From Actinoallomurus iriomotensis (GTDB taxonomy: Bacteria; Actinomycetota; Actinomycetes; Streptosporangiales; Streptosporangiaceae): a DNA stretch of 64,000 nt. The notes beneath the pieces were generated by a model. That model searched no databases. It saw only the letters and a program-made list of their open reading frames with translations, and was not told where the DNA came from. Within the stretch, counting starts at the first letter, position 1; each line of letters opens with the position of its first letter. This document shows positions 1 through 7,733 of the stretch, in pieces. A program made the translations under genes and the position numbers. The stretch covers positions 62,001-126,000 of the forward strand of contig NZ_BSTJ01000012.1 of NCBI RefSeq assembly GCF_030269445.1. The letters run 5' to 3'.

Positions 1-374
1 GTGACGGTGAGGTAGTCGCGGATGACGATGCCGTGACGGTTCTCCTCGGCGGTCCAGCGGTCGACCCACGTGCCCCAGGCGCCGTCGCGGCCGAAGATGG
101 TGGAGATCTCGCGGTGATAGCCGGGCAGGTTGTCCTCGGTCAGCAGGTTGACCACCAGGGACTCGCGTACGGCCGGTGGCAACGTGGACTGCTCCGGGTC
201 CCAGGCCTCACCCTCCATCGGGCCGTCGAAGTCGCGGCCCCGGCTCCAGGGGACGTACTGGTGGGGGAACCACTCCTTGGCCACGGACAGGTGACGGTCG
301 AGTTCGGTCGCGACGACCGGCTCCAGCTCCATCAGCAGGTCTGTCGTGGACTTCGGCCTCGACGTGAGCGGCAT
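1..374 (-). CDS. Acyl-ACP desaturase, C-terminus cut off by window edge
   Basis: Soluble di-iron acyl-ACP desaturase of the actinobacterial DesA1/DesA2 type, which introduces a double bond into acyl chains carried on ACP. Only the first 124 codons are in the window. Reading leftward from the ATG at 374, the protein starts MPLTSRPKSTTDLLMELEP. Near its visible end it carries WTAEENRHG, the family's first Glu/His iron-ligand motif (E-E-N-R-H). The second iron-ligand motif lies outside the window. The start is supported by GAGGGAGA about 5 bases upstream. A membrane-type fatty acid desaturase is encoded 1.3 kb away, so two kinds of desaturase lie close together. Confidence 0.85.
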   Translation of the reverse strand, partial: MPLTSRPKSTTDLLMELEPVVATELDRHLSVAKEWFPHQYVPWSRGRDFDGPMEGEAWDPEQSTLPPAVRESLVVNLLTEDNLPGYHREISTIFGRDGAWGTWVDRWTAEENRHGIVIRDYLTV

Positions 375-516
375 ACCGTTCTCCCTCGATGATCGTCATA
401 TACGCCCCACGTCACCGTGGCGGCTCGTGGTGCGCAGTGCCCGGCGACGCATGCGATCACGCTGCGTGACAGGAGCGTCGTACCCGCACTTCGCGCCGGG
501 CAGCCGTCCTGGCGGA

Positions 517-771
517 TCAGAACTGGACGCCTCGGTTGCCCCGTGCCGCCGGGAGGAGGCGGGCGGCCACGACGAGGGCGAAGTTCACCAGCAATGTGTG
601 CGGCTCGTTGCTGCCCTGCTCGGTGACCCGGATCCGGGCCACCATCTGTTCCTGCATCCAGGACACCACCTCATCCTCAGTGGGCGGTTCGTCCACGAGA
701 AGCAGCTTCCAGTCGGTCGTGTGACCGGCAACGCGAAGGTGGAGTTCGCCCGTGGGACCACTGTCGCTCAT
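517..771 (-). CDS. Small hypothetical protein, 84 aa
   Basis: I do not recognise this protein. The start ATG at 771 is preceded by GGAAGGACGACCGCG, a plausible ribosome binding site, so I prefer it to an upstream in-frame start. The N-terminal two thirds are acidic and look like a compact alpha/beta fold (TDWKLLLVDEPPTEDEVVSW), and the end is basic (ARLLPAARGNRG). It follows the STAS gene on the same strand by 81 bases and could be co-transcribed with it. The second STAS locus at 6.3 kb has no equivalent small gene. Confidence 0.5.
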   Translation of the reverse strand: MSDSGPTGELHLRVAGHTTDWKLLLVDEPPTEDEVVSWMQEQMVARIRVTEQGSNEPHTLLVNFALVVAARLLPAARGNRGVQF

Positions 772-852
772 CGCGGTCGTCCTTCCGCGGGGACACTCGC
801 CAAGGCGCGCCGGCCTCGTCCGGCAGCCGTCGATCCCCCGCGCCATCGAGGC

Positions 853-1233
853 TCATGCGACGGCGGGGCCGCAGGCGTCCACCCGGCCGGGCATGGCCTG
901 GGCGAGGGTGGGGTAGATCGGGAAGACCTGGTCAAGGCCGGTGATGCGCAGCAGTTTGCGCACGTTGGGACGGGGCGCCGCCAGGGCGACGGTGCATCCG
1001 TACGCGTCGGCCCGTCGTCGTACGGCGACGAGCATCCGCAGTCCCGAGGCGTCACAGAACGAGACACGGGACAGGTCGATGATCACCGGCATGGCCCTGT
1101 CCTCCAGGGCGGCGGCGACCCGGTCACGGAGAACGGCGGTGGTCGCCATGTCCAGCTCGCCGGAGATCGTCAGGACGGTATGGCCGCGTATCGAGCGGCC
1201 GAACAGGCTGGCCCGAGTGGTGTTGTCATGCAT
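853..1233 (-). CDS. STAS-domain anti-sigma factor antagonist (copy 1)
   Basis: A 126-residue single STAS-domain protein of the SpoIIAA/RsbV/BldG family. These proteins bind an anti-sigma kinase and release a sigma factor when unphosphorylated. The core SGELDMATT, VIIDLSRVSFCDASGLRML and the C-terminal helix are intact, and the phospho-acceptor serine is Ser63 in the DASGLR motif. The ATG at 1233 has GGAG 7 bases upstream. The frame stays open to 1599, but that extension is low-complexity and basic and is probably leader. A close paralog with the same Ser63 lies at 6299-6679. No anti-sigma kinase is adjacent, so the partner is encoded elsewhere. Confidence 0.85.
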   Translation of the reverse strand: MHDNTTRASLFGRSIRGHTVLTISGELDMATTAVLRDRVAAALEDRAMPVIIDLSRVSFCDASGLRMLVAVRRRADAYGCTVALAAPRPNVRKLLRITGLDQVFPIYPTLAQAMPGRVDACGPAVA

Positions 1234-1646
1234 CAAATGTCTCCAGAATCGAAGGCCGGGCACCGGCCGGATGGACCGGCCGTGCTCCGGTGAAAGCCGT
1301 GTCGGGTGGGTCGTCCGCGTGGTCAGGACGCGGGCCGCGCCGCAGGTCGGGCCCGGCAGACAGGGACGACATCGGGCCGTGGAGCCGAAACGATCGGTGA
1401 GGCCGGTGGCCCCTCGACGATCGTCGCGTGAGTCTGCTGCGGCGTCATACTCGCCGACCCGTCTTGGCCTGCTGTGAAGAGGCCGAAGTAGTGAGGCGTC
1501 GGGGACGGCGCCGACTCTGTTGTGAGCGCACGAAAAACCCTCGACTGAGCTCAAGCTTACCTCACCGAGGCGGCCCCGTCCTCGCGAACCGGCCGCCAAG
1601 GCTCCGGTGACGGGCCCGTGACCGTACAGCTTCGGCCGGAACCCGG
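1234..1646. other. Gene-free stretch: conserved upstream region of STAS copy 1
   Basis: This 413-base gap holds no convincing gene. Read on the minus strand it is clearly related, over about 300 bases, to the region upstream of the second STAS gene (6680-7050). The most conserved block is at 1520-1560, reading GTAAG, then CAGTCGAGG, a short T/C-rich stretch and GTGCGCTCA. GTAAG is followed after about 15 bases by GGGTTT, which resembles a SigB/SigF-type promoter (GTTT-N15-GGGTA), although the -35 match is imperfect. It probably contains a shared promoter and a long 5' leader. Confidence 0.5.
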
Positions 1647-2717
1647 TCAGCCGGCGTCCGCTACGCGGCGCAGCGGAGCGCCGACCGCGTGCAGGTGACG
1701 GAGGACCTGGCCGTAGGAACCGAAGACGCCGGTCTCGTGGTACGCCAGGCCATGGTGTCCGCAGTGGGCGCGGACGAGGTCCTGGGCCCGGCGGAGGCTG
1801 GGCCTGGGCATGCTGGGGAACAGATGGTGTTCGATCTGGTAGTTCAGGCCGCCCAGCACGAAGTCGGCGAACCGGCCGCCGCGGATGTTGCGTGAGGTGA
1901 GGACCTGCCGGCGCAGGTAGTCCAGATTGTCGGTCTCGCGCACGGTCGGCATGCCCTTGTGGTTGGGCGCGAAACTACATCCCATGTAGAAACCGAACAC
2001 GCACTGGTGGACGACGACGAAGACCAGCGCCTGCAACGGGGTGAGCACGACCAGGAGGGCGGTGAGGTACCCGACCAGGTGCACCCCCAGCAACAGCGCC
2101 TCCGCCGGCTTGGACCTGGCCCTGCCCATGTCGTCGCCGAACAGGGCCCGCACGCTCGCGACGTGGAGGTTGACTCCTTCGAGCAGGAGCATCGGGAAGA
2201 ACAGGTACGCCTGGTGGCGCGCCAGCGCCCGGGTCGCCCACCCGCGCCGGGTCCGCGCCTGGTCCGTGGTGAAGGCGATCGCGGCGCTCAAGACGTCCGG
2301 GTCGCGGTCCTCGTGGTTGGGATTGGCGTGGTGACGGTTGTGCTTGGTCACCCACCAGCCGTAGCTCAAGCCGATCAGCAGGTTCCCGTGGACCAGCCCG
2401 AGCAGGTCGTTGACACGCCTGGAGCCGGCGATCTGCCGATGGCCGGCGTCGTGCCCGACGAACGCGATCTGGGTGAAGACGATCCCGAGGAACGCGGCGA
2501 CGAACATCTGCCACCACGAGCGCCCGAGGAGCACGAAGGCCGTACCGGCGAGCCCGAAGACGCCCAGGTTGGCGACGATCTTCATCGTGTAGTAGCCGGG
2601 CCGGCGGTCCAGCATTCCGGCGTTCTTGACCTGCCGGGCCAGGACCGCGTAGTCGCTGCCACGGGCGGTGCTCTCCTCGCCGCCGGCAGCGACCGGTCGC
2701 AGGACGTGGGACGTCAT
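1647..2717 (-). CDS. Membrane fatty acid desaturase
   Basis: A 356-residue integral-membrane di-iron desaturase acting on acyl-lipid or acyl-CoA chains. The three histidine boxes are present: HDAGH (residues 89-93), HNRHH (126-130) and QIEHH (294-298). Hydrophobic hairpins lie around residues 50-90 and in the middle of the protein. The QxxHH third box without a cytochrome b5 domain fits the linoleoyl-CoA desaturase-like group common in actinomycetes, and the exact double-bond position cannot be read from sequence. The ATG at 2717 has GAAGGAGTGTCG directly upstream, so the longer open frame up to 2876 is not used. It is close to a cold-shock gene and may serve membrane fluidity. Confidence 0.88.
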   Translation of the reverse strand: MTSHVLRPVAAGGEESTARGSDYAVLARQVKNAGMLDRRPGYYTMKIVANLGVFGLAGTAFVLLGRSWWQMFVAAFLGIVFTQIAFVGHDAGHRQIAGSRRVNDLLGLVHGNLLIGLSYGWWVTKHNRHHANPNHEDRDPDVLSAAIAFTTDQARTRRGWATRALARHQAYLFFPMLLLEGVNLHVASVRALFGDDMGRARSKPAEALLLGVHLVGYLTALLVVLTPLQALVFVVVHQCVFGFYMGCSFAPNHKGMPTVRETDNLDYLRRQVLTSRNIRGGRFADFVLGGLNYQIEHHLFPSMPRPSLRRAQDLVRAHCGHHGLAYHETGVFGSYGQVLRHLHAVGAPLRRVADAG

Positions 2718-3003
2718 CGACACTCCTTCGGGATGCAGGTGTGGACCGCAGCGCCCATCGCGCGCTGTTGCGACCATCCGCCGCCGAAGGCCGAGATCAA
2801 CTCCGGGATAACGAACAATCCGGCGACCGGAGCCCGGCGCGCTCGCCCGGCCATCGACCACCGCCACCAGGGACAACGGGGCACCGCGCCCCCGTGTTCC
2901 CTACCCGGGATCCGGCCCGAAGGCCCGGAAGCCGACTGGCCAGGACGCCTACTCCCTGTGATAACCTGCCTGCTAGTTGCAGTTGTGGTTCCTTAGACTT
3001 CGG

Positions 3004-3102
3004 TGCGCCTGCAGGCTCTGACCTCAGGCGCATTTTCGTGTCTCCGCCACCTTTGCGGATCGGGGTCATCACAGCGACGGGAGCCCGTAAGGCGCGGGCT
3101 CC
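3004..3102 (+). promoter_or_regulatory. Structured 5' leader of the cold-shock gene (two hairpins)
   Basis: The gap 2718-3127 carries the divergent control region of the desaturase and cold-shock genes. Two stem-loops precede the cold-shock start. The first pairs TGCGCCTG (3004-3011) with CAGGCGCA (3025-3032), is followed by TTTT and resembles an intrinsic terminator. The second pairs GGAGCCCG (3080-3087) with CGGGCTCC (3095-3102) and ends 25 bases before the ATG. Long folded leaders that control translation are known for cspA-type mRNAs in other bacteria; the same role here is inference. Confidence 0.55.
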
Positions 3103-3127
3103 GTCATCACCCCAGAAAGAAGAGAAC

Positions 3128-3331
3128 ATGAGCACTGGCACCGTGAAGTGGTTCAACGCGACGAAGGGCTTCGGCTTCATCGAGCCCGACGAGGGCGGCG
3201 CCGACGTCTTCGCCCACCAGTCGAACATCATGACCCAGGGTTACCGCGAGCTCCACGAGGGCCAGAAGGTCAGCTTCGACATCACGCAGGGCCAGAAGGG
3301 CCCGCAGGCGGAGAACATCGTCCCCGCCTGA
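3128..3331 (+). CDS. Cold-shock protein (CspA family)
   Basis: A 67-residue single cold-shock domain that binds single-stranded RNA or DNA as a chaperone or antiterminator. RNP1 (KGFGFI) and RNP2 (VFAHQS) are intact and the protein begins [20 protein letters not shown]. The final PQAENIVPA is typical of actinobacterial CspA. Length and sequence are normal for the family. AGAAGAGAAC lies just before the ATG. It has a long structured leader and a strong terminator 29 bases after the stop, so it is probably monocistronic. Confidence 0.97.
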   Translation: MSTGTVKWFNATKGFGFIEPDEGGADVFAHQSNIMTQGYRELHEGQKVSFDITQGQKGPQAENIVPA

Positions 3332-3359
3332 TCTCCGGCCGTTTCAGACGACCGGGCGT

Positions 3360-3386
3360 GAGCGCCGTCCACCACGGACGGCGCTC
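3360..3386 (+). terminator. Intrinsic terminator after the cold-shock gene
   Basis: A perfect 11-bp stem, GAGCGCCGTCC (3360-3370) against GGACGGCGCTC (3376-3386), with a 5-base loop. It lies 29 bases after the cold-shock stop. It has no T-run, as is common in high-GC actinomycetes. A second smaller hairpin (CCGTCC/GGACGG, 3419-3433) follows. Confidence 0.75.
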
Positions 3387-3562
3387 AACTGGTTGTCAGG
3401 GCCTGTCTCAAAGCCCCGCCGTCCTACGGACGGGGACTTCGGAACCCGCCGTCGAGGATGTGCCCGGCGGCGTAGGCGTGCTCGCCCGCCTCCGGGTCGT
3501 CGAGCCGCCGGCTCGGCGTTCTGCTCGATCAAGGCGATCGTGTGGCCGTCCGGGGCCCCTCG

Positions 3563-4378
3563 TCACTTCGGCCAGGTGGCCGTCGCGAGGGAGAGCTTCG
3601 CCATGACGCGGCCGATGTGCCGGTCGACGCAGGTGCGCTCCATCTCCAGCTGCTGAGCGATGCGCGTGCGCGACCAGCCCGAGGCCAGGAGCAGGGCCAC
3701 CAGGACCTCGTCCTCGGTGAGGTCGAGTGGTGGGGCCGACCGTACGGGTTCGCCCGCCGGGGACGGGTGGGGCGATGGTGACCATAACCAGGCCTCCGCG
3801 CTGGTCTCCTTGTTGGTCACCGTGATGCGCCGGTAGGCGGCCGGGTCGGTCAGCCCGGACCCGTGCCTGATCACCTCGTCGTAGAGGTAGCCGGACACCA
3901 GGAGCGCGAGTTCGCCGTCGCTCGCGCGAAGGGCGGCTTTGAGCGTGGCGGAGTCCAGGAACCGGAAGAGCTGGACGAGCGCGTGGCCGGAGACGCCGTG
4001 GTCGTCGAAGTACACGTAGCCGGCGTGCACGGCCATGCGCATCCGGATCTGCGCGGCCGGATTCGCGAGTCCGTTGTGCTGCCGAAGGCCGGCCCGGATG
4101 TGCGGCACGACCGAGTCGAGGATCGCGTCGACGCTGGTCGACGCCGGGGCGATGGCGAACATGCCGTCGCCGCGGTCCTCGCGGTAGACGGCGTCCCAGG
4201 ACAGGCCGCCGCTGTCGCAGGCGTGCCGGACGACCTCGTACATCGCCGTCCGCAGATGCAGCTGGACCCGGTCCTCGCGGGTGCCGAAGGCGGAGATGTC
4301 GACGGCGAACATCGGATGGTGCAGCGCCGAGGGCGCGCTTCCGTCAGGCCGCGTGGAGCCGAAGCCGGTCGGGTTCAT
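3563..4378 (-). CDS. Nucleotide-cyclase-homology protein with C-terminal HTH
   Basis: A 271-residue protein with two parts. Residues about 20-195 resemble a class III adenylate/guanylate cyclase homology domain. FAVDISAFG carries the first metal-site Asp and EDRGDGMFAI the second. Residues about 215-271 form a LuxR/sigma-like helix-turn-helix (LTEDEVLVALLLASGWSRTRIAQQL...DRHIGRVMAKLSL). Whether it makes a cyclic nucleotide or only senses one cannot be told. The ATG at 4378 lies inside the end of the preceding gene (35-bp overlap), which suggests translational coupling. Confidence 0.65.
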   Translation of the reverse strand: MNPTGFGSTRPDGSAPSALHHPMFAVDISAFGTREDRVQLHLRTAMYEVVRHACDSGGLSWDAVYREDRGDGMFAIAPASTSVDAILDSVVPHIRAGLRQHNGLANPAAQIRMRMAVHAGYVYFDDHGVSGHALVQLFRFLDSATLKAALRASDGELALLVSGYLYDEVIRHGSGLTDPAAYRRITVTNKETSAEAWLWSPSPHPSPAGEPVRSAPPLDLTEDEVLVALLLASGWSRTRIAQQLEMERTCVDRHIGRVMAKLSLATATWPK

Positions 4379-4703
4379 GCGTCCCCCGTTCGCGGGAGGC
4401 CGGCCGCACCGGGACGAGGTGGTCGTCGGCCCAGAAGTCGATCAGCTCGTAGGCGGGAAGGTCGTGCAGCAGAGGGGTGGCCGAGTCGAGGCGCCGGCCG
4501 GTGAGCGTCATCCATCGGGCCGTCAGTGCCACGGCGATGAGGCGCTCTTCGGCGCACTGCGGGCCGGGGGCCGGGAGTAAGGACGTCGTGGGGGAGGGCA
4601 CGTCGCCGGTCTCCTTCGGCACGGCTGGGCTGAGTGATTCGATGCACGGTGTCCGGCTCTCTCGCGAGTGGAAGAGTGCGGGAGGATCTTCTGCGAAGAC
4701 CAT
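4344..4703 (-). CDS. Hypothetical protein upstream of the cyclase-homology gene
   Basis: A protein of about 119 residues that I cannot assign to a family by name. The C-terminal half looks like real coding sequence with conserved-looking aromatic and acidic residues (LIAVALTARWMTLTGRRLD, then LPAYELIDFWADDHLVPVRP). The N-terminal 40 residues are low-complexity. The start is uncertain: ATG at 4703 has only a weak purine tract, and an in-frame start exists at 4760. Its 3' end overlaps the cyclase-homology gene by 35 bases, so the two are probably translated together. Confidence 0.5.
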   Translation of the reverse strand: MVFAEDPPALFHSRESRTPCIESLSPAVPKETGDVPSPTTSLLPAPGPQCAEERLIAVALTARWMTLTGRRLDSATPLLHDLPAYELIDFWADDHLVPVRPASRERGTHEPDRLRLHAA

Positions 4704-4776
4704 CTCGCGCCGTCGTCGGCGATGTGGGCCGACGGGGCACCTCGGAACACTTCGGCGCATCGGGGAGTGCGCGGCC

Positions 4777-5913
4777 TCAGCCCAGGACCGGCAGTCCTCC
4801 GGGCGGCGTCGAACTCGGGTCGTCGATCGGCGCCGGCGTCACCTCGGCGGGCGAGGATGACAGGGGGAGGCGTTCGGGGCTGAGCGTGGTGTGGCCTCGC
4901 TCCAGCTCCGATGCCCATGCGCGCCAGCGCTTCGCGGCGGTGTGGTCGCCGAACAGGTCGTAGATCTCCGCGAGCCGGTAGGCGGCGCTCAGATGGCCGT
5001 GCTTGGCCGCTCGCCGGTAGTAGACCGTCGCGGTGATCAGGTCGTGTCCGGTGGCGGAGAACTCGCCGAGCGCGAAGGCCTGCTCGATCGCCGCGGCCGG
5101 AGTGTCGAGCTCGATGATGCCGGTGGCCAGGGGATGACGCCCGTCGTACTCCGCCTGCATGAGCCAGGCCAGGCCTTCGTGGCGATGGCCGTCCAGGATC
5201 AGCAGCAGCCCGATCCGATAGGAGGCGTCCGGCTCCCGGCGGGTCTCGGCGGCGTCCAGGAGGTCCAGGCCGTGCGGCCCGTACGCGGTGGCGAGGCGCT
5301 CCTGGGTCAGGGTCATCGTGCCGGCCGCCGACGGCGAACGCGTCTCGAAGCCGATCCACTGGGCGCTGGTCGCGGTCCCGGGAGGCGGGGAGGAGCCTCC
5401 CGGCGGACCGGACCTCCTCCGGGCGTCGTCGGGCCGGGTGATGAGCCGATCCTGTGCGTGTCCTTCTCGCCCGGTTCCGGCGGGAGCGCCCGGCGGCGGT
5501 ACGGCGCTGCCGTTCGGCGGCCGCGGGCTCCACCTCGGGGAGGCCTTCGGCGGCGGGTCCTCGGCGGCGTGCACGGCGTCATGACGCTTGCGCCAGAGAG
5601 CGACGGCCTCCTCGTCGCTCATCCCGTCGTGCAGGCCCGGCGAGCGCCGGGCGATCTCGCGGCACGTCTGTACGTAGACGATCAGCCAGGACCAGCGTGG
5701 GGGGTTCTTGCGTCGACCTGCCAGCGTGTCGGCGAGCGCGGTGAGGGACAGCTGCGCCGCGTCCTTGTACCCCTGCCTGCTGTAGGCGTCGGCCACTCGC
5801 GCCGAGTCGCGCACTACCGTTCGCATGCTTGGCTGCCCCGACGCTCGGCGCAATTCCTGCATGTCCTGAATGAGGTGGTCAAGCGTGTATTGGCCTGCGG
5901 GGGGATCGCTCAT
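4777..5913 (-). CDS. Helix-turn-helix regulator with Sel1/TPR-like C-terminus
   Basis: A 378-residue protein. The N-terminus (YTLDHLIQDMQELRRASGQP...RVADAYSRQGY) resembles a degenerate XRE-type regulator domain common in Streptosporangiales and Streptomyces. Residues about 115-195 are a Pro/Ser/Arg-rich linker. Residues about 215-340 contain Sel1/TPR-like helical repeats (LITATVYYRRAAKHGHLSAA, then YRLAEIYDLFGDHTAAKRWR), probably a protein-binding surface. The ATG at 5913 has GGAAG 9 bases upstream. It is the first gene of a minus-strand set with the next two genes, so it may be their regulator or partner. Confidence 0.6.
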   Translation of the reverse strand: MSDPPAGQYTLDHLIQDMQELRRASGQPSMRTVVRDSARVADAYSRQGYKDAAQLSLTALADTLAGRRKNPPRWSWLIVYVQTCREIARRSPGLHDGMSDEEAVALWRKRHDAVHAAEDPPPKASPRWSPRPPNGSAVPPPGAPAGTGREGHAQDRLITRPDDARRRSGPPGGSSPPPGTATSAQWIGFETRSPSAAGTMTLTQERLATAYGPHGLDLLDAAETRREPDASYRIGLLLILDGHRHEGLAWLMQAEYDGRHPLATGIIELDTPAAAIEQAFALGEFSATGHDLITATVYYRRAAKHGHLSAAYRLAEIYDLFGDHTAAKRWRAWASELERGHTTLSPERLPLSSSPAEVTPAPIDDPSSTPPGGLPVLG

Positions 5914-6103
5914 GCGTTAGATCTTCCGTCTCATTCTACTCAAGTCGGTTTCCCGTCTCGTAGGACAATCGTGCCACCAAGCTCGATGATACGTGCGCAA
6001 GCGAACGTTCCGAGGTGTTCTGGATTGTGCTGATCTAAGCGCGTTGTGCCAGGTGAAACCGGGTGTGAGGCGGGTCCGAGATAGAGTCGATCTAGAAGAT
6101 TTT

Positions 6104-6117
6104 ATACCGTTCGGTAT
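6104..6117. promoter_or_regulatory. Operator-like palindrome
   Basis: ATACCG (6104-6109), TT, CGGTAT (6112-6117): a 6-2-6 inverted repeat of the kind bound by TetR-type dimers. It is about 190 bases upstream of the regulator that starts at 5913. The binding protein is unknown. Confidence 0.35.
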
Positions 6118-6189
6118 CGCATTATTCGTGCACGCGGGGGCGTCGGATCGCGTGGGCGTCGCTCAGTCCTCCGCCCCCGGTTTGGGTGC

Positions 6190-6218
6190 GGTTTGCATGC
6201 ATGTTAGGCATGCAAACC
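6190..6218. repeat. 11-bp perfect inverted repeat
   Basis: GGTTTGCATGC (6190-6200) and GCATGCAAACC (6208-6218) are perfect inverted repeats around ATGTTAG. A further partial copy, CATGCAT, follows at 6218-6224. It lies between the stop of the second STAS gene, transcribed toward it, and the 5' side of the regulator gene. It could be an operator or a terminator for the STAS transcript. Confidence 0.5.
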
Positions 6219-6298
6219 ATGCATCTTTAGGTCAATTCAGGCGTCAACTGTGTCATATGACGCAATTCAACGGCCGGCGTCGTCCTGCCCGGCGGGGT

Positions 6299-6679
6299 TC
6301 ACGCGACCGGGGGACCGGACGGCTCCACGTGGCCGGGCACGGCCTGGGTGAGCGTCGAGTGGATCGGGAAGGTCTGGTCGAAGCCGGTGATGCGCAGCAG
6401 CCTGCGCACGTTGGGGCGCGGTCCGGACAGGGCCATGGCGCGCCCGCGGTCGTGCGCCCGCCGCCGTACGGTGACGAGCATCCTCAGGCCCGAGGCGTCG
6501 CAGAACGAGACGTCGGACAGGTCGATGATCAGGGGCATGACCGTGTCGTCCAGGACAGAGGTGATCCGGTCCTGAAGAGCGGAAGTGCTGGCGATGTCCA
6601 GCTCGCCGGAGATGGCCAGGACGGTATGGCCGCGTATCGAGCGGCCGGACAGGCCCACTCGGATGGTGTCGTGGTGCAT
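6299..6679 (-). CDS. STAS-domain anti-sigma factor antagonist (copy 2)
   Basis: A 126-residue paralog of the STAS protein at 853-1233, with the same length and matching blocks SGRSIRGHTVL, SGELD, VSFCDASGLRMLV and RPNVR. Ser63 in the DASGLR motif is the predicted phospho-acceptor. Its role should be the same: release of a sigma factor by binding an anti-sigma kinase. The ATG at 6679 has GGAGACCACCG upstream. The two genes and their upstream regions look like a duplication; differences are scattered through the coding sequence, so both copies appear to be under selection. Confidence 0.85.
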   Translation of the reverse strand: MHHDTIRVGLSGRSIRGHTVLAISGELDIASTSALQDRITSVLDDTVMPLIIDLSDVSFCDASGLRMLVTVRRRAHDRGRAMALSGPRPNVRRLLRITGFDQTFPIHSTLTQAVPGHVEPSGPPVA

Positions 6680-7050
6680 CGGTGGTCTCCGAATCGAATG
6701 CCGGGCTCGGCCGATCGGACCGGCCGGGCTCGGAGCGGAAGTCGTGTGAGGCGTCGCCGACGTGGTCGGGGCGCGGGCCGCGCCGCAGGACGGGCCCGGC
6801 GGACAAGGACGACATCGGAACATGGAGCCGAGGTGATCGGTGAGGTGCGCCGCCCTTGGGTGGTCATCGCGCTGATGTGCTGCGGCGTCGTGGCCGCCGC
6901 CCCGTCTTGGCCTGCTCTGATGAGGCCGAAGTCGTGAGATGCCGGAGTCGGCGCTGACTTGGTGATGAGCGCACGGAAAGTCCTCGACTGCCTTCGACCT
7001 TACCCCAACCGGGCCGTTCTGTCCTCAAGAACCGACCGCGCAGGGCTCTG
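6680..7050. other. Gene-free stretch: conserved upstream region of STAS copy 2
   Basis: About 370 bases without a convincing gene. It aligns along most of its length with the region upstream of STAS copy 1, and the best-conserved block, at 6965-7002, again reads GTAAG, CAGTCGAGG and GTGCGCTCA on the minus strand. The homology ends close to the methyltransferase relic, which suggests that the duplicated unit comprised the gene plus about 350 bases of upstream DNA. Confidence 0.5.
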
Positions 7051-7733
7051 ACCAGGCTTGACGGAGCAGCCTTCCCGCCCCTGGGGCGCGCGGTGCGGTT
7101 CGCCGCGAACCTGGGCATCCGCCAGTACCTGGACATCGGCACCGGCATCCCGGCGGCCGACAACACGCACGAGGTCGCGCAGTCGGTGCCGCCGATTCCC
7201 CTGTCGTCCACGTGGACGACGACCCGATCGTGCTCGCCCACGCGCGGGCCCTGCTCCACGGCACTCCCGAGGGCCGCACCGCGTACCTGGACGCCGACTT
7301 CCGCGACCACGAGCGGATCCTGTCCGTGCCGGAGACGACCGGCCTCATCGACTTCGACCGGCCGGTGGCGCTGCTCACCGTCGCGCTGCTGCACTTCATC
7401 CCCGACGAGGACCGGCCGGGAGAGCTCCTCGAACGCTACAAGGCGGCCCTGGCGCCCGGCGGCGTGCTGATCCTGTCGCACGCCGCCGCCAGCCTGGTGG
7501 ACGACCCGGAGGCGTCCCGTGCCGTGGTGGGCGGCTACACCGGCGCAGGGGTGAGCCTGACCGCCCGGTCCCGGGAGCGGATCGAGGAGTTCTTCTCCGG
7601 GTGGGACCTGGTCGAGCCGGGGATCGTCCCGGTCTCGGAGTGGCGTCCGGACGGCGACCTGAACGACGCCGCTCTGGCGCCCGCCCAGGCAGGCGCCTTC
7701 GCGGGTGTGGCGGTCAAGCGGGTCAGGTCGTGA
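7051..7733 (+). pseudogene. SAM-dependent methyltransferase relic (DUF574-like), truncated and frameshifted
   Basis: Remains of a DUF574/Methyltransf_19-type methyltransferase. One frame gives LGRAVRFAANLGIRQYLDIG and then GIPAADNTHEVAQSV, the SAM-binding start of the family. The frame then changes near 7185-7195 and continues DSPVVHVDDDPIVLAHARALL to the stop at 7733. The break looks like one missing base in a GCCGCCGAT run. The roughly 50 residues that normally precede the SAM motif are missing, and no start codon with a ribosome binding site is present. The 3' end overlaps the convergent flavoprotein gene by 11 bases. A sequencing error could explain the frameshift but not the missing N-terminus. 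Confidence 0.7.

Larger units (their letters stand above)
5914..6298. other. Gene-free, relatively AT-rich stretch between regulator and STAS copy 2
   Basis: This 385-base stretch holds no plausible gene and is visibly richer in A and T than its surroundings, especially 6080-6265. It contains several palindromes: ATACCG-TT-CGGTAT at 6104-6117, an 11-bp inverted repeat at 6190-6218, and GTCATATGAC at 6252-6261. It contains the promoter region of the regulator that ends at 5913. Confidence 0.6.

Noticed and set aside
1234-1599. N-terminal extension of STAS copy 1 in the same open frame
   Set aside because: ATG 1233 has a ribosome binding site, fits the domain start and matches the second copy. 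The extension is basic and low-complexity, and the aligned region of copy 2 differs by an indel and lacks a start in the same place.
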